Shown: in pieces, positions 7,734 through 16,653 of the stretch
Position numbering within the stretch: the first letter of the stretch is position 1
Layout: every line of letters starts with the position of its first letter
Origin: Elusimicrobiota bacterium
Lineage (GTDB): Bacteria; Elusimicrobiota; Elusimicrobia; UBA1565; UBA9628
Direction: 5' to 3'
NCBI GenBank assembly: GCA_027406905.1
Contig: DAHZHT010000002.1
Location: 200,390 to 233,027, forward strand
Length of the DNA: 32,638 nt
The notes under the pieces: generated by a model
Seen by the model: the letters and a program-made list of their open reading frames with translations, nothing else
Database searches by the model: none
What the model was told of the DNA's origin: nothing
Program-made: the position numbers and the translations under genes

Positions 7734-8831
7734 ATGAACGCCGAACGACTATACGCTGTTGCCCAAAGTGTCCAGGAAGAACTAAATACAGCGAACTCCC
7801 TGGGAAAACTGCAAACCGTAGTTAACACACTTCAAGCGATGCTCAATCAACCCAATCAAAGCTATCAGCACAATCTCGCAAATCAACTTCTTGAAGTTTA
7901 TAAAGCCCTAACGGATGCCCCCAGCGACAGCTTTAGTCCATCTTGGAAACAGATACTCCGAGAAATTGGAGGAGAAGATGTCCTTGGAAATAATCTTAAG
8001 CTGACCATCGAAGGAGTTTTCGCACGGAATCAAATTACTTATGCGTTGGCGCTAACGGATGTCAAGAATTTGTTCCAGAAACTTCAAGAATTTAAAACTG
8101 GCATCGATCAGGCAGTTCAAGCATTTAAGAATTTGAGGGTTGGGAAGGAGGATTTAAAGCCTGGAGAATGCGAGATCGGCATTCTCATTCCCCGTGCAGC
8201 AATTGAAAATAAATTCAGCGACTTTCATAAGGAATTGAAAGAATTTGATTTTATCTTATCCACATTCTCCGAAATTGTTTCTGGTAAAAAAGAAGATTTT
8301 AAAATACATACCCTATCATCAAGTGAGCTATTAATTCATCTAGGAACGCTCCCCCGTACAGCAGCTTGCATTGCGCTTGCCATCGAACGGCTAATAGAGG
8401 GCTATAAAAAACTGTTGGAAATAAAGAAATTGAGAAGAGAACTTCAAACACAAGGGGTCCCCGCAGAGAATACCAAGGAACTTGATGCCTATGTTAATTC
8501 CATGATGGAAAAAAGCATTGATGAACTTGGCAGCGAAATTATGAAGATGTATCATAAGAACCCTGATAAAGAACGCCGCAACGAACTTTCTACTGCTCTA
8601 AAGATTTGCCTGAATAAAATTGCCAACAGAATAGACCGGGGGTATAACATTGAAGTTCGGGCAGCCTTGCCGGAAACGCCAACCAAAGCCAAGGAAGAAT
8701 CTGACGACTCTGATGGTGTGCGGGAGTCTATGGAGAAAATACAAAAAGCAACAAAAACCATGCAGTTTATAAATCAAGAAGATAGATCAATACTTACACT
8801 GCCAGAAGAAGAAAAAAAGAAAAGCAAGTAG
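7734..8831 (+). CDS. Helical protein of unknown function, first gene of the restriction island
   Basis: 365 residues, no signal peptide, no convincing membrane span. The sequence is rich in Leu/Lys/Glu heptad-like stretches and should be mostly helical; a coiled-coil-like segment lies at about 222-245 (LIEGYKKLLEIKKLRREL). The middle has EIGILIPR near 147 and a hydrophobic stretch after HTLSSSELLIHLG near 195. The C terminus is a charged low-complexity tail ending EEEKKKSK. I recognise no catalytic motif and assign no function. Base composition is more AT-rich than dapB or the pilin operons. It lies just upstream of the methyltransferase and endonuclease genes in the same direction and is probably co-transcribed, so it may be an accessory, regulatory or immunity component. 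Confidence 0.8.
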   Translation: MNAERLYAVAQSVQEELNTANSLGKLQTVVNTLQAMLNQPNQSYQHNLANQLLEVYKALTDAPSDSFSPSWKQILREIGGEDVLGNNLKLTIEGVFARNQITYALALTDVKNLFQKLQEFKTGIDQAVQAFKNLRVGKEDLKPGECEIGILIPRAAIENKFSDFHKELKEFDFILSTFSEIVSGKKEDFKIHTLSSSELLIHLGTLPRTAACIALAIERLIEGYKKLLEIKKLRRELQTQGVPAENTKELDAYVNSMMEKSIDELGSEIMKMYHKNPDKERRNELSTALKICLNKIANRIDRGYNIEVRAALPETPTKAKEESDDSDGVRESMEKIQKATKTMQFINQEDRSILTLPEEEKKKSK

Positions 8832-8936
8832 CTTGCAATAAATTATTATATGCCCAGAAACACAGTTTTAGGACCGCCTAAAAGGGAACTTTTTTGGGGT
8901 GTCAATCGTAATTACTTTAGGAGGACTGAGACTAAA

Positions 8937-10883
8937 GTGGCGATTGATACCGGGTTTCCCGTAAATCAGGCGGATACCCTAGCAAAAATAGAGTCATTCA
9001 ATAAACATCTATTCAGACCGAATACCTATCTTCATAAGTGGTGGGCGAGGCGTTCGGGGACGACATTTCGACATATCCTAAAGCAACTATGCGACTCACC
9101 CGGAGATCAGGATTATTATGCGGCGGGTGGCCTCAAAGGGAAAATAATATTAGACCCGATGATGGGTGGCGGGACAACCATTCATGAAGCAATTCGCATG
9201 GGCGCCTGTGTGGTGGGCTGTGATATAGACCCCATACCTGTTTTGCAGGCAAAAGCTTCCCTCGCGCCAATAAGGCTCGAAGACAAGATCTCAGCATTCG
9301 AGCAATTCTTGGGGAAATTAAAATCGGAATTATCGCGATTCTTTATTACAACGTGCCCCTCATGCAAGAATGACTGTGAGATAAAATTCGTCATTTACGG
9401 ATTAATGAAGACGTGCGCCTGTGGTCCCGCAATATTTGTGGACTCTCTGTGCCTCAGAGAAGAATCCAATGGTGAGAGAGTTAAAATCTGTCCGGAAACG
9501 GGATTTCCATATACCACAGAAAAACCCGCCGCTAACGTAGAAACGCATAGAATCTATGAAAAGGGTATTAAAGAATGTCCCCACTGTCATACATCATTCC
9601 GAGAACTCCTAAAAAAGCCATTCTTTGAACGTTATGTGCCCATAGTTATATCAGGGCAGTGCCGAACTCACGGGCAATTTTTTAAAAAAGTAGACGGAAA
9701 GGATATGTCTCAACTAGAAAAAGCTCGGCGCTGTGCCAGCAAAAGCATTAAATTACCTCTACAAGATTTAGAAATTCCGGACGGACCGAAGTCAAGCGAC
9801 TTGGCAAATCGGGAGATAAAATATTTCTCGGAATTATTTACACAACGCCAGCTACTTTACATCGCAAAATCTAAAGAACTTTTAGACGCCGCTCCCAAAG
9901 AACACCGTCTTTGGCTTGGGCTATTGTTATCTACATCGCTGGAATTCAATTCTCTCTTATGTGGATATAAAGGTTCAGACAAACGTAGACCGGGCGCTAT
10001 ACGACATGTTTTCTCACACCACGCTTATTCTTTTCCCCATACAGCCATTGAAAATAATCCAGTCTTCAGCGGTAATGCATCAGGGACTTTAGGGCTCCTC
10101 TTTTCAAAACGCATTAAAGCCGCAACGATATGGGCATCAACACCTATAGAGCGGATTCCCAATGGTAATGCTTGGAAAGAAATAGCAGTTTTAGGAGAAT
10201 CAGATTCGGGCGCATCGGCAAGCTCATTCGATGCCTTGCGATCAAGCACAAAAGCAACCCTTTTAATTCAGCAGGACGCATCTAAACTTCCCTTGCCTGA
10301 CGATTCCATCGATCATGTTGTCACTGACCCGCCCTATTTTGATAGCGTCCAATATAGCGACTTGTCGCATTTTTTCCGTGCATGGTTGAAATGGTTTTTG
10401 CCTGACGCCGCTAATTGGGATTATGAGGTTACCAGGAGTGCCGTCGCAGAGGTAGAGCAAAATGGGAATAAATACGCACGGGTTCTCTCTGCTATCTGGG
10501 AAGAATGCTATCGGGTTTTAAAAAAACCTAGCGGTCGCTTAATATTCACTTTTCACCATTGGAGACCAAAAGCTTGGGCGCATTTAACGATGTCTCTCAA
10601 AAATGCTGGTTTTGAATTGGTCAATGCCTATACTGTTCACTCGGAGAATCCCACATCTGTACATATAAGTAATCTCAGATCTTTGAAGCACGATTCTATT
10701 CTCGTTCTTAAGCCTCGCACATCGGGAGAAAGTTCAAATGGACACCAAACCATTGATCGAATCGACACACGGGACAGTGCTTCATTTTGTTCTTGTTGCG
10801 CTGATTTGCTGAAATACTGTTTGAATACGTCTTTAAGTGAACAAGAGGTTTTTCAAGTGTGGGAAAAGGCATTAGGAGCATGA
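8937..10883 (+). CDS. DNA methyltransferase with Zn-ribbon (COG1743-like, probable N6-adenine)
   Basis: 648 residues from the chosen GTG. HKWWARR (33-39) is typical of the DUF1156/COG1743 methyltransferase group. LDPMMGGGTT (72-81) is the AdoMet-binding motif I, followed by GCDIDP, where the Asp should bind the ribose. A large insert holds Cys pairs CPSC (140-143), CAC (160-162) and CPHC (214-217), consistent with zinc ribbons. The catalytic DPPY (464-467) marks an amino-methyltransferase (N6-A or N4-C). I prefer the GTG at 8937 (AGGAGG at 8919-8924) to the ATG at 8850, which lacks a ribosome site and would add 29 unlikely residues. It should protect host DNA from the endonuclease, whose gene overlaps its stop by four bases. 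Confidence 0.88.
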   Translation: MAIDTGFPVNQADTLAKIESFNKHLFRPNTYLHKWWARRSGTTFRHILKQLCDSPGDQDYYAAGGLKGKIILDPMMGGGTTIHEAIRMGACVVGCDIDPIPVLQAKASLAPIRLEDKISAFEQFLGKLKSELSRFFITTCPSCKNDCEIKFVIYGLMKTCACGPAIFVDSLCLREESNGERVKICPETGFPYTTEKPAANVETHRIYEKGIKECPHCHTSFRELLKKPFFERYVPIVISGQCRTHGQFFKKVDGKDMSQLEKARRCASKSIKLPLQDLEIPDGPKSSDLANREIKYFSELFTQRQLLYIAKSKELLDAAPKEHRLWLGLLLSTSLEFNSLLCGYKGSDKRRPGAIRHVFSHHAYSFPHTAIENNPVFSGNASGTLGLLFSKRIKAATIWASTPIERIPNGNAWKEIAVLGESDSGASASSFDALRSSTKATLLIQQDASKLPLPDDSIDHVVTDPPYFDSVQYSDLSHFFRAWLKWFLPDAANWDYEVTRSAVAEVEQNGNKYARVLSAIWEECYRVLKKPSGRLIFTFHHWRPKAWAHLTMSLKNAGFELVNAYTVHSENPTSVHISNLRSLKHDSILVLKPRTSGESSNGHQTIDRIDTRDSASFCSCCADLLKYCLNTSLSEQEVFQVWEKALGA

Positions 10884-11725
10884 GTTCTGAAAAATATCCA
10901 TCAGAAATCTTTGGATATGCCCACAGCGCACAAAGTAAGAAAGCTACTTCCGACCGCAAGAAACATTGGTGCCCATTCGTTGACCAGATTTGCAACAAGC
11001 AAAGCCGCCTCGTAAACTACCCCTTCGGGGTATGCACGGCACATATCGAAAACAGCGAAATAGCTTTGTGCCCTCGCCGATTCCTTGATGGACATCTAGT
11101 TTTCTCTGACGTTGCCCGCCACTATTTCAAAACAAAAGATAATATACTCTTATTTTCAGAAATTCGTTTACCGGACATTGGCAGTTTTGATTATGTGATG
11201 CTGAAACATAAGCCGCTCTCATCCGACATAGAAGACTTCGTTGTAATAGAATTTCAAACGGGACAAACCACGGGCACGGGTGGCTTAGTCAGCGGGTTGA
11301 AAGACTTTACTGCGGGCAAACCTGTGGCGGGAAAATCCTATAAATTTGGACTCAATACCTACGATATCTGGAAGCGCACTTTTACTCAGATACTAAATAA
11401 AGGGGTGATCCTAGAGAAGTGGAAGAAAAAAATATATTGGGTGGTTCAGGAGCAGATATACCAAAATTTTGCCGACCGCTATAATCTTCAAGACCTCACT
11501 TATAACGACAAACATTCCACGATATTTGCTCTCTATGATTTAAAACCCTCTTCAGAAAGATTCGATCTTGTCGCCACCCGGAAAGTTTCTGCGTCACTGG
11601 ATCGTCTGTTTAGCTCTATGCGAAAGAAGCCCGATATTCCCTCTGTGGATGAATTTATCAAAAAACTGCAAGAGAAAATAAAAAATTCTGCTCAGCTTTC
11701 TCTGCGGCTGGACGCCAAAAAGTAA
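10880..11725 (+). CDS. NotI-family type II restriction endonuclease
   Basis: 281 residues. The N-terminal part (SEIFGY, then WCPF, then GVC, then ALCPRRF) gives four Cys at residues 31, 38, 52 and 64, matching the metal-binding Cys cluster that precedes the nuclease fold in NotI-like enzymes. The nuclease core has FDYVM (Asp104) and VIEFQTGQT (Glu124, Gln126), a PD-(D/E)xK-type site in which Gln replaces Lys, as I recall for NotI (D160, E182, Q184). NotI cuts an 8-bp GC-rich site; the site here cannot be read from sequence. The ATG at 10880 overlaps the methyltransferase stop (ATGA). A GTG seven codons upstream is possible. The methyltransferase neighbour supports a type II restriction-modification system. 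Confidence 0.82.
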   Translation: MSSEKYPSEIFGYAHSAQSKKATSDRKKHWCPFVDQICNKQSRLVNYPFGVCTAHIENSEIALCPRRFLDGHLVFSDVARHYFKTKDNILLFSEIRLPDIGSFDYVMLKHKPLSSDIEDFVVIEFQTGQTTGTGGLVSGLKDFTAGKPVAGKSYKFGLNTYDIWKRTFTQILNKGVILEKWKKKIYWVVQEQIYQNFADRYNLQDLTYNDKHSTIFALYDLKPSSERFDLVATRKVSASLDRLFSSMRKKPDIPSVDEFIKKLQEKIKNSAQLSLRLDAKK

Positions 11726-11866
11726 ATTTCTTGCCCTTACAGTGGAAGCAGCTTCCCTATTACCATTCTCTTTGCTACCATTTGCGACTTTTTCTCTTTT
11801 CATTTTTGGCTCCTTTTAATTTCACTTTATTATTGTACGTGGGGGAGCACCTCAAGGATAATTCTA

Positions 11867-11894
11867 TTGACTTCTGATAATTGTCTGCTACACT
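11867..11894 (+). promoter_or_regulatory. Promoter of minor pilin operon A, predicted leaderless
   Basis: TTGACT (11867-11872), a 16-base spacer, TACACT (11889-11894), then exactly six bases before the ATG at 11901. Transcription should start on or next to the A of ATG. Operon B has the matching TTGACA-17-TACACT at 21744-21716. Confidence 0.6.
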
Positions 11895-11900
11895 TCTAAG

Positions 11901-14453
11901 ATGGGGCATTTAAAAGGCGAAAATGCCTTAAAAAGCCAAGGCGGAGCGAGCTTGGTTGAAATGATGATCGCCTTAGGCATTCTTTCAGTGGCGACCTTGG
12001 GCCTGGTCGCGTCTTTTCGGGATGTTCAGCGTTCGATTCAAATGTCTCGGGATAAAACCCTCGCCGCCAACCTCGCGCAGGAACAAATTCAAATCATAGA
12101 AGAGGAGTCCTACCCCAACGTGATTCCGACTCTGAACCCTTCTTTTTTGTCCAATGGAACGCCCTACGACACGGTCAATTTTCCGCCGGAAACCATCCTT
12201 GAAGGCGGAGTTAATTTCACGCGCTACACCGATATTCAAGTCATCATGGATAAAAATGGGACCTTGACCCCTCTTCCCCCAACCACTCCGGACACGGGAA
12301 TGCGCCAAATCACCGTCACCGTGACCTGGACTCAAGACAGCCAAACGCAATACCTCTCTCTTAACAGCGTGATGTCCAACCCGGATACCGTGGAGGCGAA
12401 TTCTTCACTGACCGGGACCGTCTCGGACGCGACGACGGGAAACCCTATCGCCGGCGCCAATGTAGACGTAGCGGAAGATCTCGGATGGAGCAGTTTAACC
12501 AATCCCTCCGGCCTTTATACGATTTCATTGTCTCCCGGAAGTTTTAATCTGGTCGCCTCCGCTCCGGGATATTTCACGGGGTATTCTTTCCAATCGGTCC
12601 CCGCCAACAACACGATCACGGTCAATTTTTCCCTGACCCCGATGAGCTCCGGAACCGTCACCGGGGAGGCTTGGATTGAGCCAAATCTCGTCATAAGCCA
12701 AATCGTCGTTTCAACCCCCCAGGCCGATGGATACGACGTTGAATATGTCGAACTCTTCAACCCGACGACTAATACAATCGCGATCAACGGGAATATCGAA
12801 CTCAACTACGTTTCCGGCTATAATGCCACCCAATGTTCCGACATCCCGTTAAACTACGTCACGGATAATATCCCGCCGCAGGAGTATTATTTAATCGCCA
12901 ACACCACGACTTTTACTGTCAACGGCAGTTCAATTTCCGCCGACGCCTATTACGCCGACAACGCCAATCTCAGTTGCACGCCTTCCGCTTACAACTGGAG
13001 TCCGCCCTCGACTCAAGACATCATGGCGCGAGGACACAGCGGAACAATCTGGATAACAAATGGGTCTGGAAACATCATAGACGCGGTGGGATGGACCAAC
13101 AACGGATCGACGCATAATCCGAGTTACTGTAATGGAACCTGTATCCCGCAGCCCAGCGGCGGGCTTGCGCCCGGACAAGAAATCGTGCGCGCCTCAAGTC
13201 CCTCTTACGTCAATTCTTTTTTCGCTCCCGCCTACAATTCAGGAAACAACAGCGTCGATTTCGCCTATCCGGGAAATTTAAATCCTTCTCTTGGGATATC
13301 TCAAATCCCCATTTCTCCCGCCAACTCGCAATACGCTTCTCCCACCTTGATTTCGGGAGTTCCGGCCGCCGGAGCCGTCATCACTTCTAATGACGGGCTC
13401 TCTTCCTCGACCGAGGCATTTATTTCCGGAAATCCTCCGGTCGCCGCTTTTAACCTCATCAATGTAGCGACCGGAACCTGGAGCGTGGTGATTACCAGTT
13501 CATCTTATGAAACGGAAAATGACACCGTCACTATCGCCGCTTCCAATTCCATTTATGTTTTTCCAAGCACGATGAGCATTCTCAATCAAACTCCCAGTTC
13601 CGGCTTTATCTCAGGAACCGTAACCGACGCCAACGGCAACCCCATTTCAATACCGACCGCCATCGAAGTTTCCGCCGCGGGATCGGATAGCTTCGCCAAC
13701 TCTTCAACTGGAAGATACCTTTTGCGCGTTTCCAGCGGAATGACCGATGTCACGGCTAACCCGTCTTCCTTGAACGCCGATTATGTTTCAATGTCCTCCA
13801 ATGCCATAACGGTCTTGCCGGGTCAAATTGAAAGCGGAATCAATTTTATCCTGACCCAAGGCGGGCGGCTCAGCGGATGGGTGACCCGGGACGGGATCAA
13901 CGGTCTTGAAGGAATTCCCATGAGCGCCATTGATTCTAACGGAAATACCCAAGATCAAGAAGTCACCGACGCTACCGGGCACTTCCAAACGGTCAACCTA
14001 GCCACGGGAACCTATACCGTCCGCATTCCCTTAGACAGCACCGAGGTTTCAAATCCCGTGGTCGTTTCAGCCAACGCTCTTTCAGGCCAAACGGTTTTCG
14101 TTGGAACATTTACCATCACCGGGGCCCTGGGAACTATCGGCGGAAACGTAACTTACAAAGGAAATCCCATATCCACCGGCGTTTTAATTGTGGTGACTAC
14201 CGACACCTTGCCCAGCGGCCCGCCTAATCTCAGCTCCGCGTCTTTAACTGGAATCTCTTATTACTCGACTTCGAGCAAGGAAGATGGAACCTTTAGCCTT
14301 CAAGTCAGGCAAAGCACCTCTCCAGCCTATAATATCTACGGATATTATCCGGAAATCTTGCCTTCGGGAGCCATTAGCATCGTCACCCAATCTCTGTCTA
14401 ACGTTTCCATACTCCAAGGCCAAACAGTCTCGGGACAAAATCTATCATGGTAA
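11901..14453 (+). CDS. Giant PilV-like minor pilin with carboxypeptidase-regulatory repeats and a lamin-tail domain (operon A)
   Basis: 850 residues. A type IV prepilin leader ends at Gly15; cleavage before ASLVE puts Glu at +5, followed by the hydrophobic helix MMIALGILSVATLGLVASF. After a PilV-like region to about 165 come several carboxypeptidase-regulatory-like beta modules (TGTVSDATTGNPIAGA near 170, SGTVTDANGNP near 570, further ones after 650 and 750). Between them is a lamin-tail (LTD) type domain around 255-430 with ISQIVV and YVELFNPTT. Ordinary PilV is about 150-200 residues, so this one carries a large surface-exposed extension, probably at the pilus tip. It heads operon A and overlaps the next gene by seven bases. 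The 884-residue protein at 19049-21703 is a full-length paralogue. Confidence 0.85.
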   Translation: MGHLKGENALKSQGGASLVEMMIALGILSVATLGLVASFRDVQRSIQMSRDKTLAANLAQEQIQIIEEESYPNVIPTLNPSFLSNGTPYDTVNFPPETILEGGVNFTRYTDIQVIMDKNGTLTPLPPTTPDTGMRQITVTVTWTQDSQTQYLSLNSVMSNPDTVEANSSLTGTVSDATTGNPIAGANVDVAEDLGWSSLTNPSGLYTISLSPGSFNLVASAPGYFTGYSFQSVPANNTITVNFSLTPMSSGTVTGEAWIEPNLVISQIVVSTPQADGYDVEYVELFNPTTNTIAINGNIELNYVSGYNATQCSDIPLNYVTDNIPPQEYYLIANTTTFTVNGSSISADAYYADNANLSCTPSAYNWSPPSTQDIMARGHSGTIWITNGSGNIIDAVGWTNNGSTHNPSYCNGTCIPQPSGGLAPGQEIVRASSPSYVNSFFAPAYNSGNNSVDFAYPGNLNPSLGISQIPISPANSQYASPTLISGVPAAGAVITSNDGLSSSTEAFISGNPPVAAFNLINVATGTWSVVITSSSYETENDTVTIAASNSIYVFPSTMSILNQTPSSGFISGTVTDANGNPISIPTAIEVSAAGSDSFANSSTGRYLLRVSSGMTDVTANPSSLNADYVSMSSNAITVLPGQIESGINFILTQGGRLSGWVTRDGINGLEGIPMSAIDSNGNTQDQEVTDATGHFQTVNLATGTYTVRIPLDSTEVSNPVVVSANALSGQTVFVGTFTITGALGTIGGNVTYKGNPISTGVLIVVTTDTLPSGPPNLSSASLTGISYYSTSSKEDGTFSLQVRQSTSPAYNIYGYYPEILPSGAISIVTQSLSNVSILQGQTVSGQNLSW

Positions 14454-14938
14454 AGAAAAACGGATTTAGCCTGCTTGAAGCGATGATCACGCTCGCCATT
14501 GTCGGAACCTTGATATCGGTGGGGGCTGGAATCACCATAGAGGCCAATCGCTACTTTATGTTGTCTAACGCGAAGGTTCAACTCCAAGAAGAAGGCCGGA
14601 GTATTCTCTACGTGATTACCCGCAGTCTAAGGCAAGCTCAGAGTTCGACAATTACGCTTAGCCGCTACTCCTCAAGCCAGCCTTATTATTCCCAAATCAC
14701 TTTTACCACCTCCCAGGGAACGACCATGAGTTTTTTCCAAAATGGTAATCTTCTTGAGATGCAATCGGGAAATATGACCAAGGTGTTATCCAAAGACCTG
14801 ATTTATCTCGCGTTCACGTTCCCAAGATCCGACGATATGAATATTATTTCCGTTTCAGTCACCTTTCAATCCGGAATTTACCAAGGGGGAAGCAAAGCGC
14901 TTCATATGGCGTCTGAAGAAGTCGAGGTCATGAATTAA
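14447..14938 (+). CDS. PilW-like minor pilin (operon A)
   Basis: 163 residues. MVKKNG is a short prepilin leader; cleavage before FSLLE leaves Glu at +5, then the hydrophobic helix AMITLAIVGTLISVGAGI. Residues after it (LQEEGRSILYVITRSLRQAQSST) resemble the PilW arrangement, in which a long helix leads into a beta domain. The paralogue at 18546-19052 shares RQAQSSTI, the FTFP segment, the SKAL segment and the C-terminal EEV-VMN. The start codon overlaps the preceding stop by seven bases, so translation is probably coupled. It should be inserted in the inner membrane and processed by a prepilin peptidase that is not encoded in this window. Confidence 0.85.
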   Translation: MVKKNGFSLLEAMITLAIVGTLISVGAGITIEANRYFMLSNAKVQLQEEGRSILYVITRSLRQAQSSTITLSRYSSSQPYYSQITFTTSQGTTMSFFQNGNLLEMQSGNMTKVLSKDLIYLAFTFPRSDDMNIISVSVTFQSGIYQGGSKALHMASEEVEVMN

Positions 14939-14939
14939 C

Positions 14940-16430
14940 ATGGAAAAAAGCCTTTGGGCCCAAAAGAGCGGCCAGGTCTTGGTCGGGGCGCTTCTTTTGA
15001 TGCTCCTCCTCCTGGCGATTGTGCCGGCGGTGGTCCAATGGGTTCAGACGGAAGCGCGGACCTCGGTTAAAAACCAAAAATCAACCACGGCCTTAAATCT
15101 CGCTGAAGCGGCCGTCAATCGCGGCTATTGGAAGGCTAAAAGCTCAACTGGAACTTTCGCGGCGATGTCGGCCGGGGTCGCGTTCCCGGGATACCAATTC
15201 GACAAAACCTACAGCGATATCCCCGGCGGGACTTACCGAATTCTCATTACCTCGGCCGCCAACGGAGGGATTACCGTTTTCGGAGAAGGACGCGATAATT
15301 CCAATAATGAACTCCGCGAAATCGAAGCGGTCTTTCAAAATGAAACGGTCTATAGCCCGCTTCTGACCCAGGGAAACGTCAACTACAATAAGGGGATCAG
15401 CATTTTCTGGGGCCCCATTATTTCCCAAAGCAATATCACTCTTGACAACACCACCGCTCAATGGTATTTTCCGCAAAAATACGCGAGAGGCGACATCATC
15501 GGAACGACCAATAATCCGCGCGACACGACCTGGCCTCTGCCGCCAAATACCGACGGCATCGAGTGGTGGGCCAATTACGCCAAGGTTCCAGAATTGCCAA
15601 TACTTGATTTTGCCACTCTTCGCTCTTCCGCCGCCGCGACCAATACGCTCAATGTTTACGGCTGCAGAGACAGCTCCCGCTATACCGATCCCTCAACCGG
15701 AGCCAATATGTCGGGAAGAGCGCCTTGGGACAATCGCGGCCATTGCCAATCCGGCTCTCCGCACTATTCCGGAACTGGAGGAGCCTGTTACGGTTCTTCC
15801 TGCCATTTCGGAAATTCCTGGAATCATCCACTCTCGCCGCAAAATCAGCCAAATACCGATTATGTCTGGTATTGGGATGGAGACGTCACCTTTGCCGGAC
15901 AGGGAGCCGCGCCATCTGCCGGGTTAGACACCGGCTTGAGAGGAACAGTCATCGTGCGTGGAAATCTGACTATCGATAGCGGAGGCGATTACGATTATAC
16001 CGGCCATGTTCCCGCCAACGCATGGGAGCAGGATCAGAAATTTACCGAAACCCTCTACGACACTCCGGCCAGCGGGGAATATCCCGCCGATATTGGATAC
16101 CACCAAAGCGCCGCCACCTGGGCCTTCGGAACCAATTCATTTTGTTTTCCAAGCCATCCCCCCAACACGATGACCTGCGGCTGGGTCAACACCGTGGGGG
16201 TCAGGGGATTTACCTATGTGGGCGGAAACCTCATCATCAAAAACTTCATGGATTTTAACGGAGCGGTTTGGGTGGGAGGATCCGTAATCGCCAGTTGTCC
16301 CGCGGGAGACCCGAATTGTCTAAGCAGTTTCTGCGGTGTTTTCTATAACGACCAACTTCAAGTTCCAACTTTAAATGTGGTCTTGGTTCAAACCGATTGG
16401 CAAGACATCAAGCCGCAGGCGTGGCCGTAA
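14940..16430 (+). CDS. PilX-like minor pilin, long form (operon A)
   Basis: 496 residues. The N terminus (SGQVLVGALLLMLLLLAIVPAVV, about 10-32, then KSTTALNLAEAAVNRGYW) is the PilX-type pattern, which lacks the canonical Glu+5 prepilin motif. The remainder is Gly/Asn/Trp-rich and probably beta-structured, with nine or more Cys in the middle and C-terminal parts. Shared with the paralogue at 17281-18546 are WG-IISQS near 160, YVGG near 430, and the C terminus W-x-x-I-x-P-x-x-W-P. It starts one base after the PilW-like stop with GAGGT upstream and ends four bases before the convergent small gene. It probably joins the other two minor pilins in a pilus initiation or tip complex. Confidence 0.8.
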   Translation: MEKSLWAQKSGQVLVGALLLMLLLLAIVPAVVQWVQTEARTSVKNQKSTTALNLAEAAVNRGYWKAKSSTGTFAAMSAGVAFPGYQFDKTYSDIPGGTYRILITSAANGGITVFGEGRDNSNNELREIEAVFQNETVYSPLLTQGNVNYNKGISIFWGPIISQSNITLDNTTAQWYFPQKYARGDIIGTTNNPRDTTWPLPPNTDGIEWWANYAKVPELPILDFATLRSSAAATNTLNVYGCRDSSRYTDPSTGANMSGRAPWDNRGHCQSGSPHYSGTGGACYGSSCHFGNSWNHPLSPQNQPNTDYVWYWDGDVTFAGQGAAPSAGLDTGLRGTVIVRGNLTIDSGGDYDYTGHVPANAWEQDQKFTETLYDTPASGEYPADIGYHQSAATWAFGTNSFCFPSHPPNTMTCGWVNTVGVRGFTYVGGNLIIKNFMDFNGAVWVGGSVIASCPAGDPNCLSSFCGVFYNDQLQVPTLNVVLVQTDWQDIKPQAWP

Positions 16431-16434
16431 GGAA

Positions 16435-16653
16435 CTAAATAAGAAACTTCCCGTTGTCAACGGGAATCGGGTGCGAAGGGATATCAGGCTTAGAGCGGTT
16501 AAAAGCCCGGTTGAGCTGGGTTAAAAACTGGAGAAAAGAGTCCGGGTCAAGATGATGGGTTATGACGTTTTTTCTCATGATCGCGAAATCTTCCCTGCGC
16601 TTGAGGGAATTGGCGTCCTCTAGGAACCCCCGCTTCTCTTCTTCGCTAAACAT
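16435..16653 (-). CDS. Small protein, partner of the nucleotidyltransferase
   Basis: 72 residues, acidic/basic mix, beginning MFSEEEKRGFLEDANSLKRRE. No membrane segment, no motif I can name. The ATG at 16653 overlaps the stop of the nucleotidyltransferase gene by eight bases, so the two are translated together. The pairing recalls bicistronic toxin-antitoxin modules with AbiEii-like nucleotidyltransferases, but this small protein is not a recognisable antitoxin. Its last codons coincide with a hairpin that may be the operon terminator. Confidence 0.6.
   Translation of the reverse strand: MFSEEEKRGFLEDANSLKRREDFAIMRKNVITHHLDPDSFLQFLTQLNRAFNRSKPDIPSHPIPVDNGKFLI
16448..16466 (-). terminator. 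Hairpin at the 3' end of the nucleotidyltransferase pair
   Basis: TTCCCGTT and AACGGGAA form a perfect 8-bp stem with a 3-base loop. On the minus strand it is followed by GTTTCTTATTT, a broken T-run that could support intrinsic termination; on the plus strand no T-run follows. It lies between the convergent pilin operon A and the nucleotidyltransferase pair, overlapping the final codons of the small gene. Confidence 0.4.

Noticed and set aside
11740..11760. Hairpin GGAAGC-A-GCTTCC after the endonuclease gene
   Set aside because: Short stem without a T-run on either side; cannot be distinguished from chance.
7586..11900. Mobile element carrying the restriction genes
   Set aside because: No integrase, transposase, tRNA target or flanking direct repeats seen at the borders; only the AT-richer composition hints at transfer.
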